NCBI GenBank assembly: GCA_964572745.1
Contig: CAZNFT010000002.1
Coordinates: forward strand, 1 to 64,000
Origin: M50B103 sp041667565
Lineage (GTDB): Bacteria; Fidelibacterota; Fidelibacteria; Fidelibacterales; Fidelibacteraceae
Length of the DNA stretch: 64,000 bases
Direction of reading: 5' to 3'
The translations under genes were made by a program, and so were the position numbers. This document shows, piece after piece, positions 37,316-45,501 of this stretch. The notes under the pieces were generated by a model, which saw only the letters and a program-made list of their open reading frames with translations, ran no database searches and was not told where the DNA came from. The first letter of the stretch is position 1. Each line of letters opens with the position of its first letter.

Positions 37316-37430
37316 ACCAGGGACCAGAGACTAGGAATCAGAAACCAGTGACCAGAAACCAGTGACCAGGGGCTAAGGACCAGAGATCAGGGAATAGGAA
37401 CCGGGAATCAGGAACTTGGAATACACAAAG
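37316..37430. repeat. Low-complexity ACCAG/GAATCAG repeats
   Basis: Irregular repetition of CCAGNGACCAG, GAAACCAG and GGAATCAG begins directly after the transporter stop. The complementary motifs (CCTGGTTTCTGATTCCTG) occur at 60040-60100 and a related run at 44590-44630. Confidence 0.7.
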
Positions 37431-37544
37431 ATGACAGGATTAGATCAATTTATATCAGCAACACTGTCTGAACTAGATTGACGATTATATCTTGGAAATA
37501 GTATCAATATGATAAGCTGAAACGATACCATATAAAGGTACTAC

Positions 37545-38009
37545 TTGGCCATAAATTGTTTTAGCCCCCTAAAATTACCATTAGGTCAAGAATGTTTTAA
37601 AAATCTAGGCTTAAACCGTATTGAGATCCACTGCGATGTGTTGAATGAGAGATCGGCCAACGAAATAAAGGCTTGTGGGTATTTTCATGAGGGGAATTTG
37701 CGTGAAAACATGTATGATAATTATCATAATCGTATGAGAACAACAATGCTTTTCTCAAAATTAAGTTCTGAGTATAACCTGAATTCAACAAAAGACGATT
37801 TTTTTGATTGGGCTCAAAATCAGGCAGTAAAAAATTCAGAAAGCGCCTTTGGAGCTGCTATTCAAAACTTATTTGTTTCACCTGTATTGAAATCTGTAAC
37901 AGTCAGAAAAGATTATTTATTGTTTTCAATATACCATATTGATATTGTAGAAAGTGATGTGGTTTATATGGGTGTTTTTAAACAGTTTATTAAGATAAAA
38001 GAAAACTAG
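37545..38009 (+). pseudogene. Remnant: C-terminal half of GNAT acetyltransferase joined to a DUF4359-like domain
   Basis: The frame opens at a TTG with no ribosome site. Residues about 17-72 match the last third of RimJ/RimL-type GNAT enzymes (FKNLGLNRIEIHCDVLNERSA..., then GYFHEGNLRENMYDNYHNR), but the acetyl-CoA-binding core is missing. From about residue 79 it becomes a DUF4359-like domain (STKDDFFDWAQ, then VRKDYLLFSIYHID). DUF4359 proteins normally carry an N-terminal membrane helix, absent here. I read it as a fusion of two gene fragments, probably not functional as an acetyltransferase. Upstream sequence (37430-37540) shows no missing GNAT part in any frame that I can recognise. Confidence 0.6.
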
Positions 38010-38047
38010 TATCAGAGCCCCTTGCATAGGCTGGTAGATCTGATTTG

Positions 38048-38066
38048 AGAGAGAAAACTTCTCTCT
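38048..38066. other. Small perfect hairpin
   Basis: AGAGAGAA - AAC - TTCTCTCT, 8-bp stem with 3-base loop, 39 nt after the GNAT/DUF4359 frame, without a T-run. Possibly a weak transcription end or mRNA stabiliser. Confidence 0.4.
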
Positions 38067-38254
38067 TCGATGCAAATATCGCTGTTTATAAGAGTTTATT
38101 AATAAGATATTTGCTTCTATCAATGGATTTGAAAAGAATAGTGCTTTAGGAACAAATTTTGATTCCTAGACAATAATGATTTGCATAAAATTGAGAATAT
38201 CAGAACTTTTTATCTTTAGTGGGATATAAAATTCATTACATTAAGAGGACGAAA

Positions 38255-38956
38255 ATGAAATTAAGTGATTTTAAAGGATTGTTTCAGAAACAAGATATTA
38301 AGCTTCTTGAAAAGCGTGAATATGGCGAAGATTATGTGGAGTTTAATTTTTCTTCAGAAACTGTGCAAGATTGGCGAGCCGGTGAGCATGGACTTTTCAC
38401 CTTTCCTGATAAAAAAATAAAAGGTAAATCATTTCGAGGATTTTCTATCGCCTCTATTCCTGAGGAAAATATATTAAAGATAACAACGCGTATCAGCCCA
38501 AATCCATCATCATTTAAGCTTATGATGAAAGAAATGGAAGTAGGTGACAAGATCCGTTTAAGAGGTCCTTTTGGCTGGTTTACACTACAAGATGAAAATT
38601 CGCCCTTAGTTTTGATCGCCGCAGGAGTAGGGATAGCACCTATTCGAGCTTTATTAAAAGAAATTGAAAAAGAAAACAATCGTTTTATTGTGCTGATATA
38701 TTCTGCAAGGAATGAACATTTATATAAAGACGATATTTTAAAAATAGTCGAAAAAGATAAAAGGATCACCGCACATTTTATTTATTCTAAAGAAGAGAGT
38801 GCACATTTACTAAATAAAGCCATGATGCGCTATGGTGATTCAGCATATTATTACATTTCGGGTATGCCCGATATGATAAAAAGTACAAGAAAAAAAATAG
38901 CTTCTCGTTCAATTACAAGATCACATATTGTGACTGATCCCTTTTACGGATATTGA
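38255..38956 (+). CDS. Ferredoxin-NADP+ reductase-like FAD oxidoreductase
   Basis: 233-residue flavoprotein: FAD-binding beta-barrel (about 1-98) with the isoalloxazine motif FRGFSIAS, then an NAD(P)-binding domain opening with IAAGVGIAPIRALL and ending near YYISGMPDMI. No iron-sulfur cysteines or ferredoxin domain are present, so a partner is needed. Substrate and partner are unknown. I chose the ATG at 38255, preceded by AAGAGGAC; the frame could open at a GTG (38219), but that adds 12 residues outside the fold. Confidence 0.85.
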   Translation: MKLSDFKGLFQKQDIKLLEKREYGEDYVEFNFSSETVQDWRAGEHGLFTFPDKKIKGKSFRGFSIASIPEENILKITTRISPNPSSFKLMMKEMEVGDKIRLRGPFGWFTLQDENSPLVLIAAGVGIAPIRALLKEIEKENNRFIVLIYSARNEHLYKDDILKIVEKDKRITAHFIYSKEESAHLLNKAMMRYGDSAYYYISGMPDMIKSTRKKIASRSITRSHIVTDPFYGY

Positions 38957-39244
38957 TCTTAGCCGTCCGGAATTGTTAGCATATCTTTAATAATTCCCAA
39001 TAATTATTTTGATAATCAAATATTATTGTTTTATATAAAAGATTCTTGGAATAAAAAATAAGCCTTGAACACAATATATATCCATGTCCTAATTTTATTT
39101 TCTACCTGTTTTTTTGCTGCTTAGGCTAGTTATTTCAGAACTCCGAAGCGTTTTTATATGTCAGCTCTTTGAAGGATAAAAATTGAACCCATATAAAAAA
39201 GTGGGTATCTCCCACTCGTAACTCGCAATTCATCACTCTCTTTG
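38957..39244. other. AT-rich intergenic stretch, nothing recognised
   Basis: No open frame, tRNA or clear hairpin is seen between the flavoprotein and the tRNA-Arg 3' end. Confidence 0.5.
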
Positions 39245-39318
39245 TACCCCGAACAGGAATCGAACCTGTAACCTACGCTTTAGAAGAGCGTTGCTCTATC
39301 CAATTGAGCTATCGGGGC
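39245..39318 (-). tRNA. tRNA-Arg (anticodon TCT)
   Basis: Complete cloverleaf on the minus strand: acceptor GCCCCGA with TCGGGGT (first pair G-U), anticodon loop CTTCTAA with TCT at 39282-39284, T-arm AGGTTCGATTCCTG. CCA is not encoded. Confidence 0.95.
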
Positions 39319-39415
39319 ATTCTCAAGAAGAGAGAAGAATAATCTCCGTAAAAGAAAGAATGAAATTATATTCACAATTTCATTTCTTCTTATTATATCC
39401 TGGATCTTATTTCAA

Positions 39416-39726
39416 TGTCGGGGCGAGAAGATTTTCCCAGCGGGACTCCTTTGGAGGAACTTCCGACTTANNNNNNNNNNNNNNNNNNNNNNNNNNNNNN
39501 NNNNNNNNNNNNNNNNNNNNNNNNNNNNNNNNNNNNNNNNNNNNNNNNNNNNNNNNNNNNNNNNNNNNNNTGTCGGGGCGAGAAGATTTTCCCAGCGGGA
39601 CTCCTTTGGAGGAACTTCCGACTTACTGCTAAGTTTACCCATGTCAATTGTCGGGGCGAGAAGATTTTCCCAGCGGGACTCCTTTGGAGGAACTTCCGAC
39701 TTACTGCTAAGTTTACCCATGTCAAT
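39416..39726 (-). repeat. 78-bp tandem array derived from the tRNA-Pro 3' end
   Basis: Units start at 39416 (partial, to 39470), 39571 and 39649; a gap of 100 N (39471-39570) interrupts. Two full units are exactly 78 bp. Read on the tRNA strand each unit has 18 spacer bases, then AGCAGTAAGTCGGAAGTTC, about 22 inserted bases holding two mini-palindromes (CTCCAAAGGAG and TCCCGCTGGGA), then AAATCTTCTCGCCCCGACA. The two flanks equal the 3' part of the adjacent tRNA-Pro, including T-stem and acceptor strand; the insert sits inside the T-loop. The tRNA itself forms the end of the array. Confidence 0.92.
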
Positions 39727-39728
39727 TG

Positions 39729-39803
39729 TCGGGGCGAGAAGATTTGAACTTCCGACTTCCTGCTCCCAAAGCAGGCGCGCTAACCGGACTGCGCCACGCC
39801 CCG
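39729..39803 (-). tRNA. tRNA-Pro (anticodon TGG)
   Basis: Cloverleaf on the minus strand: acceptor CGGGGCG/CGCCCCG, anticodon stem CCTGC/GCAGG with loop TTTGGGA and TGG at 39766-39768, T-arm GGAAG-TTCAAAT-CTTCT (one G-U). CCA is not encoded. Its 3' portion is repeated downstream in a tandem array. Confidence 0.95.
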
Positions 39804-39826
39804 AATTATAATGTGACAAATATCAA

Positions 39827-39846
39827 AGTGGGACTTGAATCCCTAA
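39827..39846 (-). repeat. T-arm-like fragment downstream of tRNA-His
   Basis: The plus strand reads TGGGACTTGAATCCC, nearly the T-arm of tRNA-His (TGGGACTTGAACCC at 39857-39870), directly beyond the tRNA's 3' end. It looks like a decayed partial copy. Confidence 0.5.
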
Positions 39847-39847
39847 G

Positions 39848-39921
39848 GGTGAATGATGGGACTTGAACCCACGACCACTTGGGCCACAACCAAGCGCTCT
39901 ACCTGCTGAGCTACATCCACC
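39848..39921 (-). tRNA. tRNA-His (anticodon GTG)
   Basis: Cloverleaf on the minus strand: the extra 5' G(-1) opposite C73 typical of tRNA-His, acceptor GTGGATG/CATTCAC (one G-U), anticodon loop TTGTGGC with GTG at 39885-39887, T-arm GTGGGTTCAAGTCCCAT. Confidence 0.95.
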
Positions 39922-39935
39922 ATATAAAGCCCGTA

Positions 39936-39965
39936 AATATAATGGAAAAGATACTCAAACTGCAA
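39936..39965 (-). promoter_or_regulatory. Candidate promoter of the tRNA-His/Pro/Arg group
   Basis: Minus-strand TTGCAG (39960-39965) and TATATT (39936-39941, 5 of 6 to consensus) are 18 bp apart. The G/C-rich ACGGGCT just downstream resembles a discriminator of stringently controlled tRNA promoters. The predicted start falls several bases before tRNA-His. Confidence 0.4.
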
Positions 39966-40001
39966 TACTTTTTTTAGCTAGTTTCAATATTGTTGTTTTG
40001 A

Positions 40002-40949
40002 TCAATAGAGCATTTTGAGTGTTGCGGGGACAACGCCTTGTTCTTTGCAGGTTTCCCCGGCTGCCTGATTGGCATAATGTACGCAGGTTTCTAAAGGTAA
40101 ACCTGTTGAATATAATGCTGCTACTACTGAAATAACCGTATCACCGGCTCCTGTAATATCAGAAACACTAAGCTCTTTTGCATGGACATGAATGAGTTTA
40201 TCTTTATTGCAAAGGATCATTCCTTCATTACCCAGGGTTAAAAGAACATTATCACAAGCCAGTTTTTCCAGCAGATCTTTTGCTGCTTTCTTAGCCATGT
40301 CAATTTCTTTTATCTCATAATTCAGTTGAGCCTCTGCTTCGTAACGATTAGGTTTTATGAGAGTTGCCGCTTTGTAAGCTTCGATATTTTCAACCTTGGG
40401 ATCTACAAACACAGGAACATCGGCTTTTTTTGCCAGATGCATAATTTCGGTGATCAATGATTTTGTGAGTACACCTTTGTTATAATCCTGCAATATGATA
40501 ATATCCGAGATCTTTATGGCACGATGGATCTCTTTAAGCAAGGCATTTTGCATATCCTTACTTATATCGCTGCGAAGTTCCTGATCTACTCGTAATACTT
40601 GTTTACCGCCATTGAAAAAACGAGTTTTTTTGCTTGTGATCCTTTCTCTATCACGAAACAGACCTTCGCGTTTTATATTATGTTGGTCGCAAAGATATTC
40701 TAAGCTAAAGGCAGTAAAGTCATCACCAACAACACCAATGATCTCTGTGTTCACACCCAGTGATTGTAAGTTCATGCAAACATTCAGCGCGCCGCCCGGG
40801 CGTTCTTCAGTATTGTGTATGTCCAATATATCTACAGGTGCTTCAGGTGATCGGCGGTCAATTCTACCTTTGGCAAACACATCAAGCATCAGATCACCGA
40901 TAACGCAGATATGTTTTTTCTTGAGTTGTTCTATATGTTTTTTCATCAT
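40002..40949 (-). CDS. D-glycero-beta-D-manno-heptose-7-phosphate kinase-like (PfkB family)
   Basis: 315-residue PfkB/ribokinase-family kinase of the RfaE domain-I (HldA/HldE-N) type: VIGDLMLDVFAKGRIDRRSPEAPV at about 16-39, PGGALNVCMNLQSLG, the phospho-sugar site near FFNGGKQVLRVDQE, and the catalytic SDITGAGDT with Asp270. These features mark heptose kinases for LPS inner core, implying a diderm envelope. The adenylyltransferase domain is absent. The start is ATG at 40949 (or 40946); the frame extends upstream only to a TTG with no site. Confidence 0.8.
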   Translation of the reverse strand: MMKKHIEQLKKKHICVIGDLMLDVFAKGRIDRRSPEAPVDILDIHNTEERPGGALNVCMNLQSLGVNTEIIGVVGDDFTAFSLEYLCDQHNIKREGLFRDRERITSKKTRFFNGGKQVLRVDQELRSDISKDMQNALLKEIHRAIKISDIIILQDYNKGVLTKSLITEIMHLAKKADVPVFVDPKVENIEAYKAATLIKPNRYEAEAQLNYEIKEIDMAKKAAKDLLEKLACDNVLLTLGNEGMILCNKDKLIHVHAKELSVSDITGAGDTVISVVAALYSTGLPLETCVHYANQAAGETCKEQGVVPATLKMLY

Positions 40950-41066
40950 GAATGAATCTATTAAAACAAAAATCCAAATAAAAGTGAAAAGCAATTTGAA
41001 AAAAGGGTTTATTCATTGGCTTTTTTTAAGTATATTTAGCCTAAATTTTGGTTAAAAAGGTAGGCT

Positions 41067-42260
41067 ATGTTTAAAAGATCGTTTAACCGTTATAATACGG
41101 ATTGTGTTAAATATGATAAACTTGAGGCAGTTTTTGGAAGAAAAGACCTTATTCCGCTATGGATAGCAGATATGGATATTGCGGCACCGCGTCCGATTAT
41201 CAGAGCTTTGCACAAAAGGATCAATCACCCTATTTACGGTTATTCCTTACATAATGACTGTTTTTATGGAAGTATTATATCCTGGATCAAAGATCATTTT
41301 GGCTGGGAAGTCGATAAAGAATGGATCACTTGCTCGCCCGGTATTGTTCCTGCAATTAATATAGCAGTAATGAGTCTGACCAATAAAGGAGATGAGGTTA
41401 TAGTTCAGACCCCGGTTTATTTTCCTTTTTTTCCGGCAGTAGAAAATCATGAAAGGGTTTTACTCAAAAACCCCTTAAAAGAAGTCGATGGCTATTATAC
41501 CATGGATTTTGATGATCTCAAAAAAAAGATCAGTAAAAAAACAAAAATGATTATTTTATGTAATCCGCATAATCCTGTGGGTAGGGTTTTTAAACGCGAC
41601 GAGTTAAAAGAGCTGGGGGAGATCTGTTTAAAAAACAACATTATAATTATTTCGGATGAAATTCATGCTGATTATGTTTTTGCGCCAAATAAACATATAC
41701 CCATTGCCAGTATATCTGAAGAACTTTCACAAGTCACCGTAACTTGCATGGCACCTAGTAAAACATTTAATATCGCAGGTTTTGCTACTTCTGCAATTAT
41801 TATCAAGAATGAGAAACTCCGCAAAAAATTTCGCTATATAACGGAATCACTACATATTTGCGGAGGAAATATTCTTGGTGATACTGCCTTGATCGCTGCT
41901 TATAAAAAAAGTAGCAAGTGGTACGAAAAGAACAAAAAATTTCTTGAAAGTAATATAGATTTTGTGGTCGATTATGTTCGTGAAAATATACCCGATATTA
42001 AGATCCATAAACCCGAAAGTACTTTTTTGCTTTGGCTTGATTGTCGTGATCTTGGACTGGACCAGGAAGAATTAAAAGAGTTTTTTATCGATAAAGCCGG
42101 ACTTGGTTTGAATGATGGTGCAATGTTTGGTGAAAATGGTGTGGGCTATATGCGCATGAATATTGGAACCAGTCGCAAAATCTTAAAAAAAGCCTTAAAA
42201 CAATTAGAGAAAGCGGTAAATAGAGAAGTTGGAAGGCAGAAGCCGGAAGTCGGAAGCTAA
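41067..42260 (+). CDS. PatB/MalY-like PLP aminotransferase, putative cystathionine beta-lyase
   Basis: Fold type I PLP enzyme of 397 residues. FNRYNTDCVKYD and PLWIADMDI are typical of the PatB/MalY branch, ILCNPHNPVGRVF contains the PLP-ring asparagine, SDEIHADYVF the aspartate, and Lys232 in APSKTFNIAG is the Schiff base. Members cleave cystathionine or other C-S bonds; the true substrate is unknown. The last ~12 codons (after EKAVN) run into a GAAGCCGGAAG repeat, so the normal C-terminus is probably lost or replaced. Confidence 0.85.
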   Translation: MFKRSFNRYNTDCVKYDKLEAVFGRKDLIPLWIADMDIAAPRPIIRALHKRINHPIYGYSLHNDCFYGSIISWIKDHFGWEVDKEWITCSPGIVPAINIAVMSLTNKGDEVIVQTPVYFPFFPAVENHERVLLKNPLKEVDGYYTMDFDDLKKKISKKTKMIILCNPHNPVGRVFKRDELKELGEICLKNNIIIISDEIHADYVFAPNKHIPIASISEELSQVTVTCMAPSKTFNIAGFATSAIIIKNEKLRKKFRYITESLHICGGNILGDTALIAAYKKSSKWYEKNKKFLESNIDFVVDYVRENIPDIKIHKPESTFLLWLDCRDLGLDQEELKEFFIDKAGLGLNDGAMFGENGVGYMRMNIGTSRKILKKALKQLEKAVNREVGRQKPEVGS

Positions 42261-42297
42261 AAACCGGAAGCGAGAAGCCGGAAGGCAGTGGCAAGAG
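42226..42297. repeat. GAAGCCGGAAG low-complexity repeat at the end of the PatB-like gene
   Basis: Several imperfect copies of AGAAGCCGGAAG and GGAAGGCAG overlap the final codons of the gene and continue past its stop. A related string occurs right after the thrB stop (about 5170-5185). Confidence 0.65.
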
Positions 42298-42397
42298 TTG
42301 TTTAGAAGCTTAGATGTTGCTATTTTTTTTATAGATACTTAATTTCAAGGATGATTTTTGTTCTTTGCTCTATAAGTTCCAGTTGTTACATTTAAAG

Positions 42398-44578
42398 ATG
42401 AAAAATATACCAGAATTATTAGCCCCTGCGGGGAATTTAGAAGCAGCGATCACAGCTTTTGAGAATGGAGCTGATGCTGTTTATGCCGGTCTTTCTAAGT
42501 TTAATGCTCGTGAAAGAACTGAAAACTTCAAAGACTTTCAATTTGCAAAGCTCATGTCTTATGCCAATAAAAATGGCAAAAAAGTTTATCTTACTTTTAA
42601 TACTCTTATCAAAGAAAACGAACTTCAAGAAGCTCTGGATTCATTGTATCAGGCAAGTCGTTTACTTCCCGATGCCATTATTACTCAGGATATTGGTGTA
42701 GTAAAAATGCTAAGAGAGTATTTTCCGCACATCCCTATCCATGCTTCCACGCAAATGGGAATACATAATTCTGCAGGAGTTAATCTTGCTAAAGAACTGG
42801 GAATAGAACGAGTTATCTTAGAACGCCAGGTTACCATGGAAGAAATTGCTGAGATCAAGAAAAATTCAGATCTTGAGCTGGAAGTATTTATTCACGGCGC
42901 ACTTTGTTGTTCACTTTCCGGTGTATGTTTGTTTTCTTCTTGGATGGGCGGACACAGTGGAAATCGTGGAAAATGTAAGCAACCCTGCCGTCGCCGCTAT
43001 TTTTCTAAAGAAGGGAACGGTTTTTTCTTTTCCACTCAGGACCTTTATACCTTAGAAGATATTCCCAGACTGAAGGCTGCCGGGATTGCATCACTTAAGA
43101 TCGAAGGCCGTTTACGTAAATCGGATTATGTGGCATCCACCGTTAGAGCATATAGAATGATGCTTGATGCTCAAGAAGATGAAATTGAGCAATTATTACC
43201 CGAAGCCAAAGCTGTATTATCGGGATCTCTGGGGCGAAAATGGTCGGGGGGTTTTTATGATAAAGAAAAATTTGATCAAGTGATTGAATCTGAGCGCTTA
43301 GGTGTTTCCGGTAAGCAGATCGGGAAAGTTTTAAGTTGCAAAAACAATGGTTTTGAGATGGAAACTTCTCAGAGCTTAAAGTTTGGCGATAAGATCAGAA
43401 TACAGGGCAAGAGCGGACTTGAAGGTCCTGCAATGACTGTGACAAAGATATCGAAGAATGGAAAAGCGGTCACACGGTTGGGTAATAGAGACAGAGGATT
43501 TATTCATTGTGACAAAGAAATTCCCAAAGATGGCTTGGTTTATAAAATAGGTGTATCAGCAAAAGAATATGGCAAGTTAATAGAGCAGCTACCTATTATT
43601 GAAAGCAATTTGATTCTATCAATTAATCTTAATGCTAAATTGATCAATGTAAAAATTTGCGATCATCCACACATGAAAAACTGGACTTTTAAGCTTGATC
43701 TGCCCAAGGCGAAAAAACTTGCTGTGGAGGAAGCAACATTTATTAATGAATTTAAAAAATCATCTATCGATGAAATAGGGATTAAAAATGTCTCCGTGAA
43801 ATTAGACGGGGAATATTTTATGTTGCAACGCGATATCCGTAAAATAAGACAATCCTTTATGGAGTGGCTCAAAGAAAACTATAGTCCTAATGAAAAACCG
43901 GTTTTTGTTTTTCCTGAAAAAGCTAAGCAAAATAATGATCTACTACATACTCAAGCTTTAGAAGCAAACGATCTTCCTTATTCAATGGAAGTGACGCGGG
44001 TTGCAAGAACAGAAAAGGTAAAAAAAGGCGAGGAGTATATTCTACCTTTATTTTGTCCCGAAAAAGAACTTCCGGAACTTAATTTAACTATTCAAAACTA
44101 CTATGATGCCGGCATTCGCCATTTTAGGGCAACATCACTATTCCATTTTGAATTACTAAAATATTATGATGATATAGAGATCAATACCGGATTGCCTTTG
44201 CCGGTTTGTAACCATTTGGCGATCCAGGAACTAAAAAAACTGGGATCTACCCGTGTCCAATTGTGGGTAGAGTTGGAAAAAGAGATACTCGACAGCTTAT
44301 CTGAGCTGATGCCTGATCATGTAGAGATCTATCGTTATGGCAGATTACCGATCTTGCAAACACGCGCAATTATTCCTGTTAGTGGAGATATCACTGATGC
44401 TCGTGGAGCAGAATTTTTTATTGAAAAAGCTTATCCACTGACTTCACTTTATCCCTCAGCTGTTTTTGAACTACCGCTTGACGAAATTCCCAAGGTCTCA
44501 ACCTTTAGCGATTTAAGCCATGCCCGTCCGGGAGAAAAAACTGTATCACGATTTAACTTTGATAGAGAAATGGCGTAA
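42398..44578 (+). CDS. U32-family protein (TrhP/RlhA-like RNA hydroxylation factor)
   Basis: 726 residues. The N-terminal TIM-barrel-like domain (ELLAPAGNLEAAITAFENGADAVYAG) is followed by the U32 signature VFIHGALCCSLSGVCLFSSW and iron-sulfur candidates Cys170, Cys177, Cys193 and Cys197; the C-terminal half holds further barrel-like and accessory domains. Bacterial members act in prephenate-dependent tRNA or rRNA hydroxylation; others are annotated peptidases. I chose ATG 42398, as the frame upstream opens only at a TTG that adds nothing conserved. A CAGATTCCAG-type repeat lies just past the stop. Confidence 0.85.
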   Translation: MKNIPELLAPAGNLEAAITAFENGADAVYAGLSKFNARERTENFKDFQFAKLMSYANKNGKKVYLTFNTLIKENELQEALDSLYQASRLLPDAIITQDIGVVKMLREYFPHIPIHASTQMGIHNSAGVNLAKELGIERVILERQVTMEEIAEIKKNSDLELEVFIHGALCCSLSGVCLFSSWMGGHSGNRGKCKQPCRRRYFSKEGNGFFFSTQDLYTLEDIPRLKAAGIASLKIEGRLRKSDYVASTVRAYRMMLDAQEDEIEQLLPEAKAVLSGSLGRKWSGGFYDKEKFDQVIESERLGVSGKQIGKVLSCKNNGFEMETSQSLKFGDKIRIQGKSGLEGPAMTVTKISKNGKAVTRLGNRDRGFIHCDKEIPKDGLVYKIGVSAKEYGKLIEQLPIIESNLILSINLNAKLINVKICDHPHMKNWTFKLDLPKAKKLAVEEATFINEFKKSSIDEIGIKNVSVKLDGEYFMLQRDIRKIRQSFMEWLKENYSPNEKPVFVFPEKAKQNNDLLHTQALEANDLPYSMEVTRVARTEKVKKGEEYILPLFCPEKELPELNLTIQNYYDAGIRHFRATSLFHFELLKYYDDIEINTGLPLPVCNHLAIQELKKLGSTRVQLWVELEKEILDSLSELMPDHVEIYRYGRLPILQTRAIIPVSGDITDARGAEFFIEKAYPLTSLYPSAVFELPLDEIPKVSTFSDLSHARPGEKTVSRFNFDREMA

Positions 44579-44589
44579 ATAAGGCAAAA

Positions 44590-44630
44590 GTAAAAGATTC
44601 AGATTCCAGATTTCAGATACCAGATAACAG
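44590..44630. repeat. CAGATTCCAG/CAGATACCAG low-complexity repeat
   Basis: Short run of CAGAT-NCCAG units between the convergent ends of the U32 gene and folE. Confidence 0.55.
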
Positions 44631-44631
44631 A

Positions 44632-45195
44632 TTACACTGTTTTTGAAATCATGTTCAAAAATTCAGCTCTTGTTTCAGCTTCATCACGAAATTCACCAAG
44701 AACAGCAGATGTGGTCGTGAGTGATCTCGCTTTTTCAACTCCACGCATTTGCATGCACATGTGACGCGCTTCAATGACAACACCCAAGCCTCTTGGTTCT
44801 AATAATTCAAATAGTGTATCAGCGACCTGTTGAGTCAGACGTTCTTGTAATTGTAAGCGACGAGCAAAAACATCTACAACCCGAGGAAGTTTTGAAAGTC
44901 CCAGAAGTTTTTTATCGGGTATGTATCCAATATGAGCTACACCGAAAAAAGGTAAAAGATGATGTTCACACATGCTGTAAAATTCAATATCTCTTACTAT
45001 GACCATTCCCTCGGCATGTTCATGAAAAATAGCTCCATTTACAACATCCTTAATATCTTGAGTATATCCCTGGGTAATATAATCCCAAGCTCTTGCAACG
45101 CGTTTAGGGGTCTTAATTAAACCTTCGCGAGTCGGATCTTCGCCTATTTCTATAAGAAGTTGGTGTACAAGTTTTTTTACATTTTCGTGATTCAT
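44632..45195 (-). CDS. folE: GTP cyclohydrolase I
   Basis: Converts GTP to dihydroneopterin triphosphate, the first step of folate (or queuosine) biosynthesis. Zinc ligands are visible: Cys76 and His79 in SMCEHHLLPFFG and Cys147 in ARHMCMQMRG; RLQLQERLT and TTSAVLG are standard. 187 residues is the normal length. AAAGG site upstream of the ATG. No other folate gene is adjacent. Confidence 0.97.
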   Translation of the reverse strand: MNHENVKKLVHQLLIEIGEDPTREGLIKTPKRVARAWDYITQGYTQDIKDVVNGAIFHEHAEGMVIVRDIEFYSMCEHHLLPFFGVAHIGYIPDKKLLGLSKLPRVVDVFARRLQLQERLTQQVADTLFELLEPRGLGVVIEARHMCMQMRGVEKARSLTTTSAVLGEFRDEAETRAEFLNMISKTV

Positions 45196-45501
45196 CTTTA
45201 TCCTTTCTAATTCAGGTTGAAATTTACATGCTTGAACTCATGATACAAAGGAAAAATCATAGAAGATAGGATGCTAAGAGAGCTGGGGTGTTTCTCATCT
45301 CGACCTTGGTGTAGTCCCAGAGTAACATTGAAGTACTATGAATGATGAAGGACGAACGATAAATTTATGACAGATCGAGCGAGTTGCAGGAGAAATCGTG
45401 CAAAAGGAAAATATTGATAAATACAGAAAAACGCTTGGTTTTTGTTTTTTTTCTATCTTGTAATGTTTTAAAATATATAGAATAAAAATCACGGTAATGA
45501 T
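45196..45501. other. Intergenic stretch, nothing recognised
   Basis: About 300 bp between divergent folE and the propeller lipoprotein. No RNA gene, repeat or credible short gene is seen. Confidence 0.5.

Noticed and set aside
39291..39819. Long open frames across the tRNA/repeat region
   Set aside because: They run through tRNA genes, a 78-bp (3 x 26) repeat and N gaps; nothing suggests a protein.
42365..42397. Upstream TTG extension of the U32 gene
   Set aside because: It adds 11 non-conserved residues and the family normally starts at MKNIPELLAPAG-like sequence.
45295..45492. 65-residue minus-strand frame between folE and the propeller gene
   Set aside because: No ribosome site and no recognisable sequence pattern.
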